The notes: a model not told the origin generated them from the sequence alone. 62,723 bases of DNA from a virus (IMGVR_UViG_3300044700_000299:1-62723); one strand, 5' to 3'. Counted from the stretch's first letter, positions 25,725-35,087 are shown. A program made the numbers and translations.

Positions 25725-25896
25725 ATTATTAGAATCAAAACTTAGAAGGCCAATTCACATCACCTACATTTCAGAACACATTCTGAAAAAAGATATGAAT
25801 GAAACTCGTACACTAATCAACAAACTAATGGAGGATGGTTATGTGTTTGAAAGTGAAACATCAAAAGATTATTTTTATATTAAACCAAATGAGTAA
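25708..25896 (+). CDS. small winged-helix-like protein
   Basis: 62 residues with the helix-helix-strand pattern of a small winged helix (ISEHILKKDMNETRTLINKL followed by a short beta hairpin). DNA binding is possible, low certainty. Overlaps the DUF3310 gene by 8 nt. Confidence 0.6.
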   Translation: MEKTLKLLESKLRRPIHITYISEHILKKDMNETRTLINKLMEDGYVFESETSKDYFYIKPNE

Positions 25897-26119
25897 AGAA
25901 CACGTAAACCATCCAACACATTATGGGGGTGAAAACAATCCTTATGAGGCAATCAAAGTAATTGATGCTTGGGAATTGGGATTTAGTTTAGGTAATACTG
26001 TAAAGTATATCTCAAGAGCCGGCAAGAAAGAATCTGATAAGGAATTACAAGACCTTAAAAAAGCAATGTGGTATCTTCAACATCACATAGAAGAATTGGA
26101 GAAAAAACAATCTAAGTAA
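25889..26119 (+). CDS. DUF3310 protein (T7 gp1.7-related)
   Basis: 76 residues from the ATG at 25889. The motif HPTHYGGENNPYEAIKVIDA followed by GNTVKYISRAGKK and DLKKAMWYLQHH is diagnostic of DUF3310, found in many phages and as part of the T7 gp1.7 nucleotide kinase. A role in nucleotide metabolism is the usual proposal. The standalone domain here matches the usual phage length. Confidence 0.85.
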   Translation: MSKEHVNHPTHYGGENNPYEAIKVIDAWELGFSLGNTVKYISRAGKKESDKELQDLKKAMWYLQHHIEELEKKQSK

Positions 26120-26146
26120 ATCTACAGAATAAAATAGTCTGGACTT

Positions 26147-26159
26147 ATATTTATTAATA
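26147..26159 (+). promoter_or_regulatory. late promoter (ATATTTATTAATA)
   Basis: Consensus late box 30 nt before the tail-fibre ATG; probably drives the whole adhesin cluster. Confidence 0.75.
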
Positions 26160-26189
26160 AAAATAAATTAAAGTTCAGATTATTTTTAT

Positions 26190-27800
26190 ATGCCAAATCA
26201 AAAAGTCCCTCAATTACCGGTATTATCTGCAGTCACAGGTGAAGATTTATTTTACGTTGTTGACGTTAGTGATACAACGGATGACCCCACCGGTAGTTCG
26301 AAACAAATATCACGAGACAATATATTACAAAATATAACAGGTTTAACTGCGACCACAATATCTGCAACAACATATCAAAATTTACCAACGGATGTTTTTG
26401 TGACAGGTGGAACATACACATCTGGAAACGCAATATTCACTAACAATACAGGTGGTACTTTTACCGTAAGTGGGTTTACTGTAGGTGGTGGTGGAGGTCA
26501 AATATTTTACTTAAATTTATCACAATCACAAAACGGGAATAGATTATTAAGTACGACCGCAAGTACTGCGTCAGAACAAACGAGTGGTGTTACCATTAAT
26601 AATGGTGTGACAGATACTATTGCATCTTTTCAATCACAACCATTAAACATAATATTATTACCAGGTGGTATTTGGAGTTTTTATTTACATTCATATAAAG
26701 AGAATACAAACGCATCTTTTAATATATTTGTTGAATTGTATAAGATAACAAGTGGTGGGACTCAAACGTTGTTATTCGCAACCGACCCCACACCTGTAAC
26801 GACTAATTCACCTAATCCGTCAATGCAACTTACTGATGGTTATTTTAGTGGAACATCATTGGATGTTAGTGATAGTATAGTTGCAACTGTTAGAGCTACT
26901 AATACGGATAACCAATCACACACAATAACTTTGGTTACGGAAGGAAGTACTCATTATTCATATGTTGTTTCAACAATACCAACACAACAAGGTTTAACCT
27001 GTGATACTTTAAGTGGTTGTAGTGTTATTCAAACAATTCAAACTAATATTTCAAATAAGTTTGATAAAAGTGGGGGAACAATTAATGGTGACTTAACGGT
27101 TACGGGTAATACATCTTTACAAGGTGTTACCGCAACAACAATTTCCGCAACAACAATATCGGCAACCACATATTATGGTAGTGGAACAAACTTAACAGGT
27201 GTTGTTAAAGGTTCGGGAACTAATAATTACTTACCTAGATGGACCGGTACAACAGGGTTAGGTAATAGTATTATTCAAGATAATGGTACTAATATTGGTA
27301 TTGGTACATCGCCAGGGTCTGATAAAAAAGTTACGATATTTACGGTTGATATTGATGCCGCTGCGGCTTTATGGGTTAGAAATGGTAGTAGTAATGGTGG
27401 TAGCGGTATATACGCTATTAGTGATAGTGGTAAAGGTTCTCAAGTGGGTGTTACCGCAATGGCACAAGGTCATCAAACAACAGGAACTAGTATTGGTTTT
27501 CAAGGGTTTGCAACTAATGGTTTATTGGGGATAGGTGTTTATGGTCAAGTAGGTGTTAGTGAAAGTAATACTATGACAACAGGTATTGGTGGTTACTTTA
27601 ACGCTAGAGGCGATGGTGAATTTGGTTATCCCACAACATCATATGGTCTTCAAGTTATAGATGGTACGGAGGGTGTTGATAAAATATTACAATCAAAAAC
27701 CTCTGATGGTAAAACCAATTGGGTTGACCCATTAACAGTACAAACGGCATTCAACTATGGATTAGCAAATGCTATAATGACAGGAAACTTTTTAACATAA
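26190..27800 (+). CDS. tail fibre / adhesin-like protein
   Basis: 536 residues rich in Gly, Thr, Ser and Asn. The N-terminus (MPNQKVPQLPVLSAVTGEDL) looks like a fibre attachment segment. TATTISATTY-type repeats occur near 50 and 310, followed by GDLTVTGNTSLQGVTATTIS, a pattern typical of long trimeric fibre shafts. The C-terminal 200 residues are glycine-rich beta structure. First gene of the late adhesin block; probably a fibre or base-plate decoration. Confidence 0.75.
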   Translation: MPNQKVPQLPVLSAVTGEDLFYVVDVSDTTDDPTGSSKQISRDNILQNITGLTATTISATTYQNLPTDVFVTGGTYTSGNAIFTNNTGGTFTVSGFTVGGGGGQIFYLNLSQSQNGNRLLSTTASTASEQTSGVTINNGVTDTIASFQSQPLNIILLPGGIWSFYLHSYKENTNASFNIFVELYKITSGGTQTLLFATDPTPVTTNSPNPSMQLTDGYFSGTSLDVSDSIVATVRATNTDNQSHTITLVTEGSTHYSYVVSTIPTQQGLTCDTLSGCSVIQTIQTNISNKFDKSGGTINGDLTVTGNTSLQGVTATTISATTISATTYYGSGTNLTGVVKGSGTNNYLPRWTGTTGLGNSIIQDNGTNIGIGTSPGSDKKVTIFTVDIDAAAALWVRNGSSNGGSGIYAISDSGKGSQVGVTAMAQGHQTTGTSIGFQGFATNGLLGIGVYGQVGVSESNTMTTGIGGYFNARGDGEFGYPTTSYGLQVIDGTEGVDKILQSKTSDGKTNWVDPLTVQTAFNYGLANAIMTGNFLT

Positions 27801-27825
27801 AAATAAATAAATAAAATAATATAAA

Positions 27826-28251
27826 ATGGCAAATACATCATTAAACACACAACCAATTTATACGGCATCGGCGGATACCCAATGGATTGGTTCTGCAACA
27901 ACCGCGAATACAACTAAAGATTTAACATCAGGAACCGCTTATTTGGCGTTTACCGCATCTTCAACAGGTGGTGGTTATGTCCAAAGAATGAGATTCAGAG
28001 CGTTAGGAACTAACGTAGCGACAGTTGCTAGGGTTTTCATTAACAATGGTGGTGTAACAGGAACTACAGCAAATAATATTCTATGGGATGAAATTTCATT
28101 ACCTGCAGTAACAATTTCTGAAGTTTCAGCTTTACCTACTTATGAATTACCATTAAACTTTGCATTACCCCCATCTTACAGGTTATTTGTAACAATCGCA
28201 ACAGTAGTTGCTGCAGGATATGCGATAACAACAATAGGTGGAAAATATTAA
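27826..28251 (+). CDS. small structural protein (fibre-associated)
   Basis: 141 residues, Ala/Thr-rich, predicted all-beta with no charged clusters, typical of phage surface or fibre proteins. Twenty-five nt after the fibre gene. Confidence 0.65.
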   Translation: MANTSLNTQPIYTASADTQWIGSATTANTTKDLTSGTAYLAFTASSTGGGYVQRMRFRALGTNVATVARVFINNGGVTGTTANNILWDEISLPAVTISEVSALPTYELPLNFALPPSYRLFVTIATVVAAGYAITTIGGKY

Positions 28252-28254
28252 GAT

Positions 28255-28434
28255 ATGAACGAATATTATTTATGTGAATTCGAATATGGGTATGAAGGTC
28301 AATTCTACCAAGAAATATTCAATAATCAGGTAGTTAGATACGCTGATTTAGATGGTAATACCTTAACACTTGAAGGTGAATATGGTTGTAGAATAATAAA
28401 TTTAAATCCTGAAAGACCCGTTTGGGCTAATTAA
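28255..28434 (+). CDS. small acidic protein between adhesin genes
   Basis: 59 residues from ATG 28255 (MNEYYLCEFEYGYEGQFYQE...) to TAA 28432. Tyr/Glu-rich, beta-type, ending RPVWAN. It fits exactly between its neighbours, with 3 nt before and 2 nt after. Possibly an adhesin chaperone or a small structural piece; unknown. Confidence 0.65.
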   Translation: MNEYYLCEFEYGYEGQFYQEIFNNQVVRYADLDGNTLTLEGEYGCRIINLNPERPVWAN

Positions 28435-28436
28435 TT

Positions 28437-29360
28437 ATGGGTATAGATTATAATCATATAAATGATAATAGTTTAAAAAACCAAGTTTTTTATTTTGCAG
28501 GAACTGATGCTTGGCAAACTTGGATTAAACCACCTAATTGTAAATTCGTTAACTTCTTCTTAGTTGGAGGTGGTGCGGGTGGACGTGGTGGGGCGACAGG
28601 TGCCGCATCAACACGAAGTGGTGGTAACGGAGGTGGTTCAGCCGCGTATGCTTACATAACCGTTCCCGCTTTTAGTTTACCTGATATGTTATATATTCAA
28701 GTTGGTGGTGGTGGTGTTGGAGGAGCGTCAGGTAATGGTGCTGGTGGTGTTGGAGGTTTAAGTTATGTTTGTTCTATTCCTGATATTTCAACACGTTATA
28801 ATATTTTAATGAAAAGTGGAACATTAGGTGCGGGAACAACATTATCACAAAATGCTGGAACAATAATTGTTCAGGCGGATGTTATATTAGGTCAAGTTGG
28901 TTTACTTTCGGCGTATGCAGGTCAAGCCGGTGGTTTAGGTGGTTCATCAAGTGCTGCCGCAACTAACGTAACACCAACAGGTATTCCATTTACAGGTGGT
29001 GCGGGTGGTGCAGGTTGTAGTTCGGTTGGAACTTTAGGAACATCAGCAAGTGTTCTTGGAATTTTAAATTTCCCAACGATATCAGGTGGTACTAACACGG
29101 CAGTTCAGAGTGCTACCGCCAATCCGGGTAATAATGGATATTCGACAAGAGAAAACTTCATCGGACCAAATTTTAATACTCCAATGTTCTTTAGTGGTGG
29201 TGCGGGTGGTGGAGCCGCTTCACAAACTTTAGGTATTGGAGGTAAAGGTGGTGATGGTGCTTTCGGTTGTGGAGGTGGTGGTGGAGGAGCCGGTGGTAAC
29301 TCAACTGCGGGAATTGGTGGTCGTGGTGGTGACGGATTCGTTATGGTAACAGTTAGTTAA
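28437..29360 (+). CDS. glycine-rich tail adhesin, copy 1
   Basis: 307 residues, first of three tandem paralogues. The N-terminal beta domain includes QTWIKPPNCKFVNFFLVGGG; this is followed by long glycine-rich runs (GGRGG, GGGGGAGG) and the closing motif GRGGDGFVMVTVS. This is the glycine-rich tail-protein domain; in T2/T6-like gp38 and S16 adhesins such segments form polyglycine helices that present receptor-binding loops. Variation between copies lies mainly in the non-glycine loops, as expected for host-range determinants. Confidence 0.75.
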   Translation: MGIDYNHINDNSLKNQVFYFAGTDAWQTWIKPPNCKFVNFFLVGGGAGGRGGATGAASTRSGGNGGGSAAYAYITVPAFSLPDMLYIQVGGGGVGGASGNGAGGVGGLSYVCSIPDISTRYNILMKSGTLGAGTTLSQNAGTIIVQADVILGQVGLLSAYAGQAGGLGGSSSAAATNVTPTGIPFTGGAGGAGCSSVGTLGTSASVLGILNFPTISGGTNTAVQSATANPGNNGYSTRENFIGPNFNTPMFFSGGAGGGAASQTLGIGGKGGDGAFGCGGGGGGAGGNSTAGIGGRGGDGFVMVTVS

Positions 29361-29363
29361 ATT

Positions 29364-30308
29364 ATGATAGATACTTTTAATATAGTTGACGGTAGTCAAA
29401 ACAGACAAGTTTTTTACGCCAATGGTGTGAATTCATTCTATACTTGGATTAAGCCTCAAAATTGTCAATTCGTTCATTTCTTCATACTCGGAGGAGGTGG
29501 AGGAGGTGGTGGTGGTAACAGTGGTGGTACTGCAACTGCGAGACGTGGAGGTGGTAGTGGTGGTTCATCGGCAGGTATGAACGCTTTAGTTCCCGCATCT
29601 TACTTACCTGACCACCTTGACATTCAAGTTGGTAGTGGTGGTTCTGCGGGAATTGGTGGAACTACTAACAGTAACGGTGGTTCAGGAACATTATCTTATG
29701 TTTTAGTCGCTCCTGACACAGGAAAAACCGCATCAAATGTTTTATATCAAAGTGGAACTGCGGCTGCGGGTGGTGGTGCTTCAGGATTAAATGGTGGAAC
29801 TGCGGGAACTCAAGGAACTCTTTGGAGTGAAACGACAGGTATCTTCTCTGAATTTAGTTTAGTGCCGGCATTTGATGGATTGGCGGGTGTTTTAGGTCAA
29901 ACAACACCAACACCGAACTCAATTACTATTAGTGGGATAACAACACCGGGAGCTGCGGGTGCGGGAACGAATGGTGGAACCGCTCTAGCGGGAGGTTCCG
30001 TAATTGCGGGTGGTAATATCCCTACGATGACAGGTGGACCTGCGGGTGGTTCAGCGACTAGTACAACACCAGGTGGTAATGGTAGTGGTGGTTATATGTC
30101 GTTTACTCCAAACACTAATGGATATTCATCTGACCCTTTGGTTTTCTTAGGAGGTGCGGGTGGAGGTTCATCTGATGGTGGACAAGGAGGACAAGGAGGA
30201 CACGGAGCCTATGGTAGTGGTGGAGGTGGCGGTGGAGCCGGAATAACTAACCAAGGTGGTAATGGTGGTAGAGGTGGTGACGGATTAGTCATAATAACAT
30301 ATTGGTAA
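29364..30308 (+). CDS. glycine-rich tail adhesin, copy 2
   Basis: 314 residues, paralogue of the preceding gene and 3 nt after it. Shared landmarks: FYTWIKPQNCQFVHFFILGG, an LPDHLDIQVGSGG strand pair, and the end GRGGDGLVIITYW. Probably another receptor-binding tip or shaft segment. The copies are diverged enough in the loops to have different binding specificities. Confidence 0.75.
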   Translation: MIDTFNIVDGSQNRQVFYANGVNSFYTWIKPQNCQFVHFFILGGGGGGGGGNSGGTATARRGGGSGGSSAGMNALVPASYLPDHLDIQVGSGGSAGIGGTTNSNGGSGTLSYVLVAPDTGKTASNVLYQSGTAAAGGGASGLNGGTAGTQGTLWSETTGIFSEFSLVPAFDGLAGVLGQTTPTPNSITISGITTPGAAGAGTNGGTALAGGSVIAGGNIPTMTGGPAGGSATSTTPGGNGSGGYMSFTPNTNGYSSDPLVFLGGAGGGSSDGGQGGQGGHGAYGSGGGGGGAGITNQGGNGGRGGDGLVIITYW

Positions 30309-30314
30309 ATAATA

Positions 30315-31274
30315 ATGATAGATATATTTAACTTAGCCGGTAAAGAAAATAGTAATCAAGTTTTTAGTGTTAACTCATCAGGTTCAACAGGTTGGCAAAC
30401 TTGGTCAAAACCAAATAACGCATCATTCGTTTATATTTTATGTATAGGTGGTGGTGCTGGCGGTGGTGGTGGTCGTGGAAATAGTAACAACTCAGGAGCA
30501 GGAGGTGGTGGAGGTGGTTCTTCTGCCTTCGCCGCAGGTCTTTTTCCCGCGTCATTATTACCTGACACATTATTCGTTCAAGTAGGTAGAGGTGGTGTCG
30601 GAGGTGCTGGTGGTATCGTTAATGGTAATGGTGGAACAGGTGGTAGTGGAGAACATTCTTATGTGTCAGTAACACCATCAACCTCAACTACTGCGGTATT
30701 AATGAAAAATGGTGATGTAGCCCCAACAGGTGGTGGTGGTGGAACATCATCAGTTATTGGTACGGCAGGAGCTGCGGGTACAATATGGACTTACTCAACT
30801 TCATTTATATTTCCTCAGTTAGGACAAGTAAATCCTGTTGCGGGTCAAATCGGTGTTGTTGGTGGTTCAAGTGCCGGTGGTAATGGTAACTCAATTACAT
30901 TAATATCACCTGTTTCTGCGGGTGCTAGTGGTGGTGGAAACTCTGCGGGTGGTGCAACTGCAAATGGTGGTAACATTACAGGTACAGGTATAATACCTTC
31001 AATTAGTGGTGGAACTGCAAATTCCGCAACAGTAATTGATGGTGGTCACGGAATGGGAGACCAAGTTGATGGTGCAGGAGGTAATACTGATACCCCATTA
31101 TTTTACACAGGTGGTGCTGGTGGTGGTTCATCAAGTACTGCGAGTAGAGTTGGTGGATTTGGAGGTGATGGAGGTCACGGTTGTGGTGGTGGTGGTGGAG
31201 GTTCCGCACAAAACGCTGCCGGTGGTGGAGGAGGTGATGGAGGTCACGGATTAGTCATTATTACTTGTTGGTAG
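30315..31274 (+). CDS. glycine-rich tail adhesin, copy 3
   Basis: 319 residues, third paralogue, 6 nt after copy 2. Landmarks: WQTWSKPNNASFVYILCIGG, LPDTLFVQVGRGG and the end GDGGHGLVIITCW. Closing residues align with copy 2. Last gene of the adhesin block. Confidence 0.75.
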   Translation: MIDIFNLAGKENSNQVFSVNSSGSTGWQTWSKPNNASFVYILCIGGGAGGGGGRGNSNNSGAGGGGGGSSAFAAGLFPASLLPDTLFVQVGRGGVGGAGGIVNGNGGTGGSGEHSYVSVTPSTSTTAVLMKNGDVAPTGGGGGTSSVIGTAGAAGTIWTYSTSFIFPQLGQVNPVAGQIGVVGGSSAGGNGNSITLISPVSAGASGGGNSAGGATANGGNITGTGIIPSISGGTANSATVIDGGHGMGDQVDGAGGNTDTPLFYTGGAGGGSSSTASRVGGFGGDGGHGCGGGGGGSAQNAAGGGGGDGGHGLVIITCW

Positions 31275-31308
31275 TTGACATTCCAACTCAAAAAATTTAT
31301 TATTAAAT

Positions 31309-32172
31309 ATGGAAAAATATATTGGAAAAATTATAAACGGTAGTTGTATTGATGTTATGTCAGAGATGCCAATAAACTCGGTTGACTTGATTGTCACATC
31401 ACCCCCATACGGAGTAGGTATTGCTTATGATGTTCACGATGATGATGTATATTTTGAGGAGTATTTGAACTTCACTAAAGAATGGTTAACACAAGCCTAT
31501 CAAATATTAAAGGATGATGGTAGGATTGCTATCAACATACCTTATGAGATAAACAGACAAGACAAAGGTGGTAGAATTTTCTTTTGTTCTGAAGTTTATC
31601 AAGTAATGAAAAGAATCGGATATAAGTTCTTCGGTATTGTTGATTTGGAAGAAGACTCACCTCATCGAAGTAAAACAACGGCTTGGGGTAGTTGGATGTC
31701 CCCTTCAAGTCCTTACATTTATAATCCAAAAGAGTGTGTGATATTAGCATACAAACACAAACATATTAAAACAGTAAAAGGGGAACCACAATGGAAAGGT
31801 GTCCCAACAGAGATTGAACAAGAAGATGGAACAGTTAAGAAAAAAGTCGTCTATGATGAAATGGATAAGAAAGAGTTTATGGAATTGGTTTTTGGTCAGT
31901 GGAAATATTTTGCGGACACTAAATCGTTAACTAAAGCGACTTTCTCTATGGACATTCCAACAAAGGCCATAAAAATATTATCATATAAAAATGATGTTAT
32001 ATTGGACCCATTCGCGGGTTCAGGGACAAGTATGGTTGCTGCTGAGATATTAGATAGAAGATGGGTTGGTATTGAATTATCCCCAAATTATGCTGAGATA
32101 GCACGGAATCGGGTCCAAGGATTTGTGGAACAAAAGAAACAATCTGTAATGGAATTTGAAAAGGGGGAATAA
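31309..32172 (+). CDS. DNA methyltransferase, SPPY type (N4-cytosine or N6-adenine)
   Basis: 287 residues, beta-class order: catalytic TSPPYGVG near 30-37 comes before the SAM-binding DPFAGSGTSMVAA near 233-245. S-P-P-Y is most often seen in N4-cytosine enzymes, but some N6-adenine enzymes use it. No restriction partner is adjacent, so it is probably protective. It differs in class from the D12 enzyme at 14920. The stop lies inside the stem of a terminator. Confidence 0.88.
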   Translation: MEKYIGKIINGSCIDVMSEMPINSVDLIVTSPPYGVGIAYDVHDDDVYFEEYLNFTKEWLTQAYQILKDDGRIAINIPYEINRQDKGGRIFFCSEVYQVMKRIGYKFFGIVDLEEDSPHRSKTTAWGSWMSPSSPYIYNPKECVILAYKHKHIKTVKGEPQWKGVPTEIEQEDGTVKKKVVYDEMDKKEFMELVFGQWKYFADTKSLTKATFSMDIPTKAIKILSYKNDVILDPFAGSGTSMVAAEILDRRWVGIELSPNYAEIARNRVQGFVEQKKQSVMEFEKGE

Positions 32173-32189
32173 AAATCCCCCTTTTTTTG
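32161..32189 (+). terminator. terminator overlapping methyltransferase stop
   Basis: AAGGGGGA/TCCCCCTT stem and seven Ts; the stop codon is in the stem. Confidence 0.85.
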
Positions 32190-32197
32190 TTTTCATA

Positions 32198-32209
32198 ATA
32201 TTTATAATA
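32198..32209 (+). promoter_or_regulatory. late promoter (ATATTTATAATA)
   Basis: Late box 9 nt before the ATG at 32219, directly after a terminator. Confidence 0.75.
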
Positions 32210-32218
32210 AAAAATGTT

Positions 32219-33292
32219 ATGAGTCATTATATTATAAATAAACACGAATTTAAAAGTGTTGTTAATAAAATTTACACAGAAGAACAAACAAAAATTATAA
32301 ACGAACATTGGAATCGTTTAACTGAATCTGAAAAAATATTTGCAATTGAAATTCTAAAAGTAATATATCCTGAGAAATCTAAACAAATTAATGAGGCAAC
32401 AGGTTGGAATACCTTTTTTGATTTTGTAGGTATTCTCGACCCATCAGGAGCCGTTGACTTTTTTAATGGTCTTAGTTATTGGTCTCAAGGTGATAGATTG
32501 TTTGCGATTTTATCGTGGGTATCGGTTATACCTTATTTAGGTGATATGTTAGCCAAACCTGTTATTGGTTTATTAAAAATTGGGGGTGATAGTATTAAAG
32601 CTTTTAGAGCGGCGACAGTTGCGGGGGATGCGGTTAAGATTGCTGAAACTGCGAGTAAATCAGGTGGTATTGTTGCTAAGTTTGTTGAAAAATCACCGTC
32701 TTGGGGTGCTAAATTACTTGAAATATTAGATAAAGCAGCACTTAAACACCCTTCAATTAAAAGATTAATCAAGTTAGTTCGTGAGTATATTAGTTTGTTT
32801 GTTTCAGCGGGAAAAGAAATGAAGGCTGGAAGTACTTTGGCTAAAGGTCTTGGGACTGCTGAAAAAGAAACTTTAAAACAAACGTTCAGAGGTTTTAGAG
32901 ATTTTGGGGGATTTAAAAATAAATACTTTAAATACATATTCTCCAAAGATGTTCCTATGTGGAATAAATTTGCTGCGGGTATGCCTCGAGCATTTGGTGG
33001 TAATCCGGCTGTTAGGTCATTAATGAGACGAACTAAGTGGTATTTAGGATTTCTTGATTTCTTAGGTATTGCTGATACTAAAACAACACCTGATGAATTA
33101 TTGAAGAAACACCCTGAACTTTCGAATAAAATTAATGAATATAATAAGACAACTGATGCACAACAAAATTGGAGTCAAGATTTTGGTTCAGGCGAGGGTG
33201 AGGTAACTCAACAATCTGATGGTGGTATAGATATAAAAAATATTACGGGAATTAACCCATTAGAAGTTTTTTTAAACCCTTTGTTTAAATAA
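32219..33292 (+). CDS. putative internal virion protein with hydrophobic segment
   Basis: 357 residues from the ATG at 32219, chosen because it follows the late box. N-terminal 60 residues are charged helix (tag-like MSHYIINKHEFKSVV). A hydrophobic region follows at about 65-115 (SWVSVIPYLGDMLAKPVIGL), then basic helices and a Gly/Gln-rich tail. Amphipathic and hydrophobic helices in a late protein fit an ejected or membrane-active internal protein. It is coupled to the DHH gene by TAATG. Confidence 0.65.
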   Translation: MSHYIINKHEFKSVVNKIYTEEQTKIINEHWNRLTESEKIFAIEILKVIYPEKSKQINEATGWNTFFDFVGILDPSGAVDFFNGLSYWSQGDRLFAILSWVSVIPYLGDMLAKPVIGLLKIGGDSIKAFRAATVAGDAVKIAETASKSGGIVAKFVEKSPSWGAKLLEILDKAALKHPSIKRLIKLVREYISLFVSAGKEMKAGSTLAKGLGTAEKETLKQTFRGFRDFGGFKNKYFKYIFSKDVPMWNKFAAGMPRAFGGNPAVRSLMRRTKWYLGFLDFLGIADTKTTPDELLKKHPELSNKINEYNKTTDAQQNWSQDFGSGEGEVTQQSDGGIDIKNITGINPLEVFLNPLFK

Positions 33293-34737
33293 TGAAAAAA
33301 ATAGTAAGATTAAGTGAGAATCAAATGACTGAGGTCGTTAAACGAATGTTAATTGAATCAGGAATTCGTGATATAAATAAAATTGCTGACAGATACCAAA
33401 AGGCTAAGATATATTTTCACCAAGATTTAGATGGTGTTACAACCGCGATTGCAATGAAAGAGTATTTAGCTCAATACGGAATTAAAACAGTTGATTGTGA
33501 GGTAATACAATATGGTGATAAAGAATGGTCTATTAAAAAACCTGAAGGTAGTGGTGATGTTATGCCGGTATTGGTTGACTTTGCTCACGGTAAACCAATG
33601 TTTGTTATTCATACGGACCACCACGATACTCAAGCGGGTGTTGAATCAGGGACTGCAACAAACTTTAGGTCGTCAAGGTCTAATGTTGAAACTATATCAC
33701 AATCAATATCACCGAAAGAATTATTCCCAACTGAAGATTTAACATTAATATCAACAGTTGACTCGGCGAATTTCGCACCAAATGATATAACAGTTGATGA
33801 GGTAAATAATTACATCTTCAACTTAGATAAAGAAAAATCAGTTCCAAAAAACAAAATGGCTCTTGGTTTAACAATTAATAAATTATTATTGGCGTTTAAA
33901 AACAAACCTGGATTCTTAGAAGAATTGGTTATGGAATCAACACCATCTTTACTTAATATCTTAACTAACATTAAGAGGATTATGAAAGAGAAGGGATTTG
34001 CGTCAGTTGATGTTTTACAACAAAATAGGGACAACTACGTTCAATCAATGAAGAATCATCCTAACGTTAAAGTTATGGATAATATCATCGTTCAATACGG
34101 TGGTGGTAATATGATGAAACCTGGTTCATATGATAGGTATACACCATTTAAGAATAATCCTGAAGCTGACTTTATAGTTATTGCTTGGCCGTTGGGGTTA
34201 GTTCAAGCATCTTGTAACCCATTTAAAAAAGAGAGAGCATTGAAAGGTGTTAATTTAGGTGAGGTTAAAGATGAGGTATTATCTAAATGGGAAACACAAT
34301 TAAAACAAAAAGAAATTCCATTATCTACAATCAAATGGGTGTCTGAGAACAAATTAAATACTGAGTCAGTTGGATTTACGTTTAAAGATTTTGAAGCTTT
34401 GTATGGTGAAAAATTCAGTAAGATTAACAACGGACCTGAATTACTAAACATTATTAATAATATAATGCAAAAACCATATAATAGTTTAAGTGATAAACAA
34501 AAATCTATTATGGAGAAAGTAACTGTTAGTGCTTGGGATATAATTCAGGCTAATAGTGGTGGTCACAAATGTATTACAAATATATCAGGTCTTAGTTATT
34601 TAGGTAAGAACCCACAAAAATCTTTTGGTGGGGGTGGTTACCAAAAAAGTGAAGAAGATTCACCATCGGTTAAGTTTACCAAAATGATTCAAAATGAATT
34701 TGTAAGAGTCTTACAACAAAAAATACAAGAAGGTTAA
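33292..34737 (+). CDS. tagged DHH-family phosphoesterase
   Basis: 481 residues. After an N-terminal tag (MKKIVRLSENQMTEVVKRML, LSE site) come the DHH-superfamily motifs in order: H43-x-D45-x-D47 in YFHQDLDGVT, a VDFAHG strand, T-DHH-D near 108-112, STVDSAN near 160, and SGGHKC near 422 as the DHHA1-type end motif. The superfamily includes RecJ exonuclease, NrnA oligonucleases and cyclic-dinucleotide phosphodiesterases. Size and domain order do not show which. With the tag it is a candidate enzyme delivered with the DNA. The 3' end overlaps the convergent DUF192 gene by 4 nt. Confidence 0.75.
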   Translation: MKKIVRLSENQMTEVVKRMLIESGIRDINKIADRYQKAKIYFHQDLDGVTTAIAMKEYLAQYGIKTVDCEVIQYGDKEWSIKKPEGSGDVMPVLVDFAHGKPMFVIHTDHHDTQAGVESGTATNFRSSRSNVETISQSISPKELFPTEDLTLISTVDSANFAPNDITVDEVNNYIFNLDKEKSVPKNKMALGLTINKLLLAFKNKPGFLEELVMESTPSLLNILTNIKRIMKEKGFASVDVLQQNRDNYVQSMKNHPNVKVMDNIIVQYGGGNMMKPGSYDRYTPFKNNPEADFIVIAWPLGLVQASCNPFKKERALKGVNLGEVKDEVLSKWETQLKQKEIPLSTIKWVSENKLNTESVGFTFKDFEALYGEKFSKINNGPELLNIINNIMQKPYNSLSDKQKSIMEKVTVSAWDIIQANSGGHKCITNISGLSYLGKNPQKSFGGGGYQKSEEDSPSVKFTKMIQNEFVRVLQQKIQEG

Positions 34738-35075
34738 AATTCTATTCGGTCGTCAAGTTTAATACCTAAACGTTTGCATGTTCCACCTTTAACTTCTAAA
34801 ATCATATCACCTTCACCACAATAGTTTCCACAATCTTTTGATTTACAAGGGGGACAATTGTGGTGGATGTTTGATATCATACCATCTTTAATAAAGATAA
34901 TATCCAAAGGAATTACACAATTTTTCATCCAAAAACAATGGTCGGTGTCGTCCATTAAAAATAACATACCTTGATTAGGTGATGTGAACTTTTTCCCCAT
35001 CATACCGGTTGATTTATCCTTGGGGGTAATCATAGTTTTTACTACAAACTTGTTATTATTAATTCGAATATTCAT
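34734..35075 (-). CDS. DUF192 family protein
   Basis: 113 residues. MMGKKFTSPNQGMLFLMDDT, FWMKNCVIPLDIIFIKDG and VKGGTCKRLGI follow the DUF192 pattern (GLMxR..GMLF..WMKN..PLDI.F). The usual signal peptide is missing, and an extra Cys cluster (CPPC, CGNYC, about 80-92) suggests metal binding. The biochemical role of DUF192 is unknown. Late box abuts its ATG on the minus strand. Confidence 0.82.
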   Translation of the reverse strand: MNIRINNNKFVVKTMITPKDKSTGMMGKKFTSPNQGMLFLMDDTDHCFWMKNCVIPLDIIFIKDGMISNIHHNCPPCKSKDCGNYCGEGDMILEVKGGTCKRLGIKLDDRIEF

Positions 35076-35087
35076 ATCTATAAATAT
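35076..35087 (-). promoter_or_regulatory. late box abutting start, minus strand (ATATTTATAGAT)
   Basis: Directly precedes the DUF192 ATG; its outer end overlaps the -33 region of the divergent early promoter of smpB. Confidence 0.6.

Noticed and set aside
30370-31254. Overlapping frames rich in His/Gln or Val inside the glycine-rich adhesin genes
   Set aside because: They are by-products of GGT/GGA repeats read in other frames.
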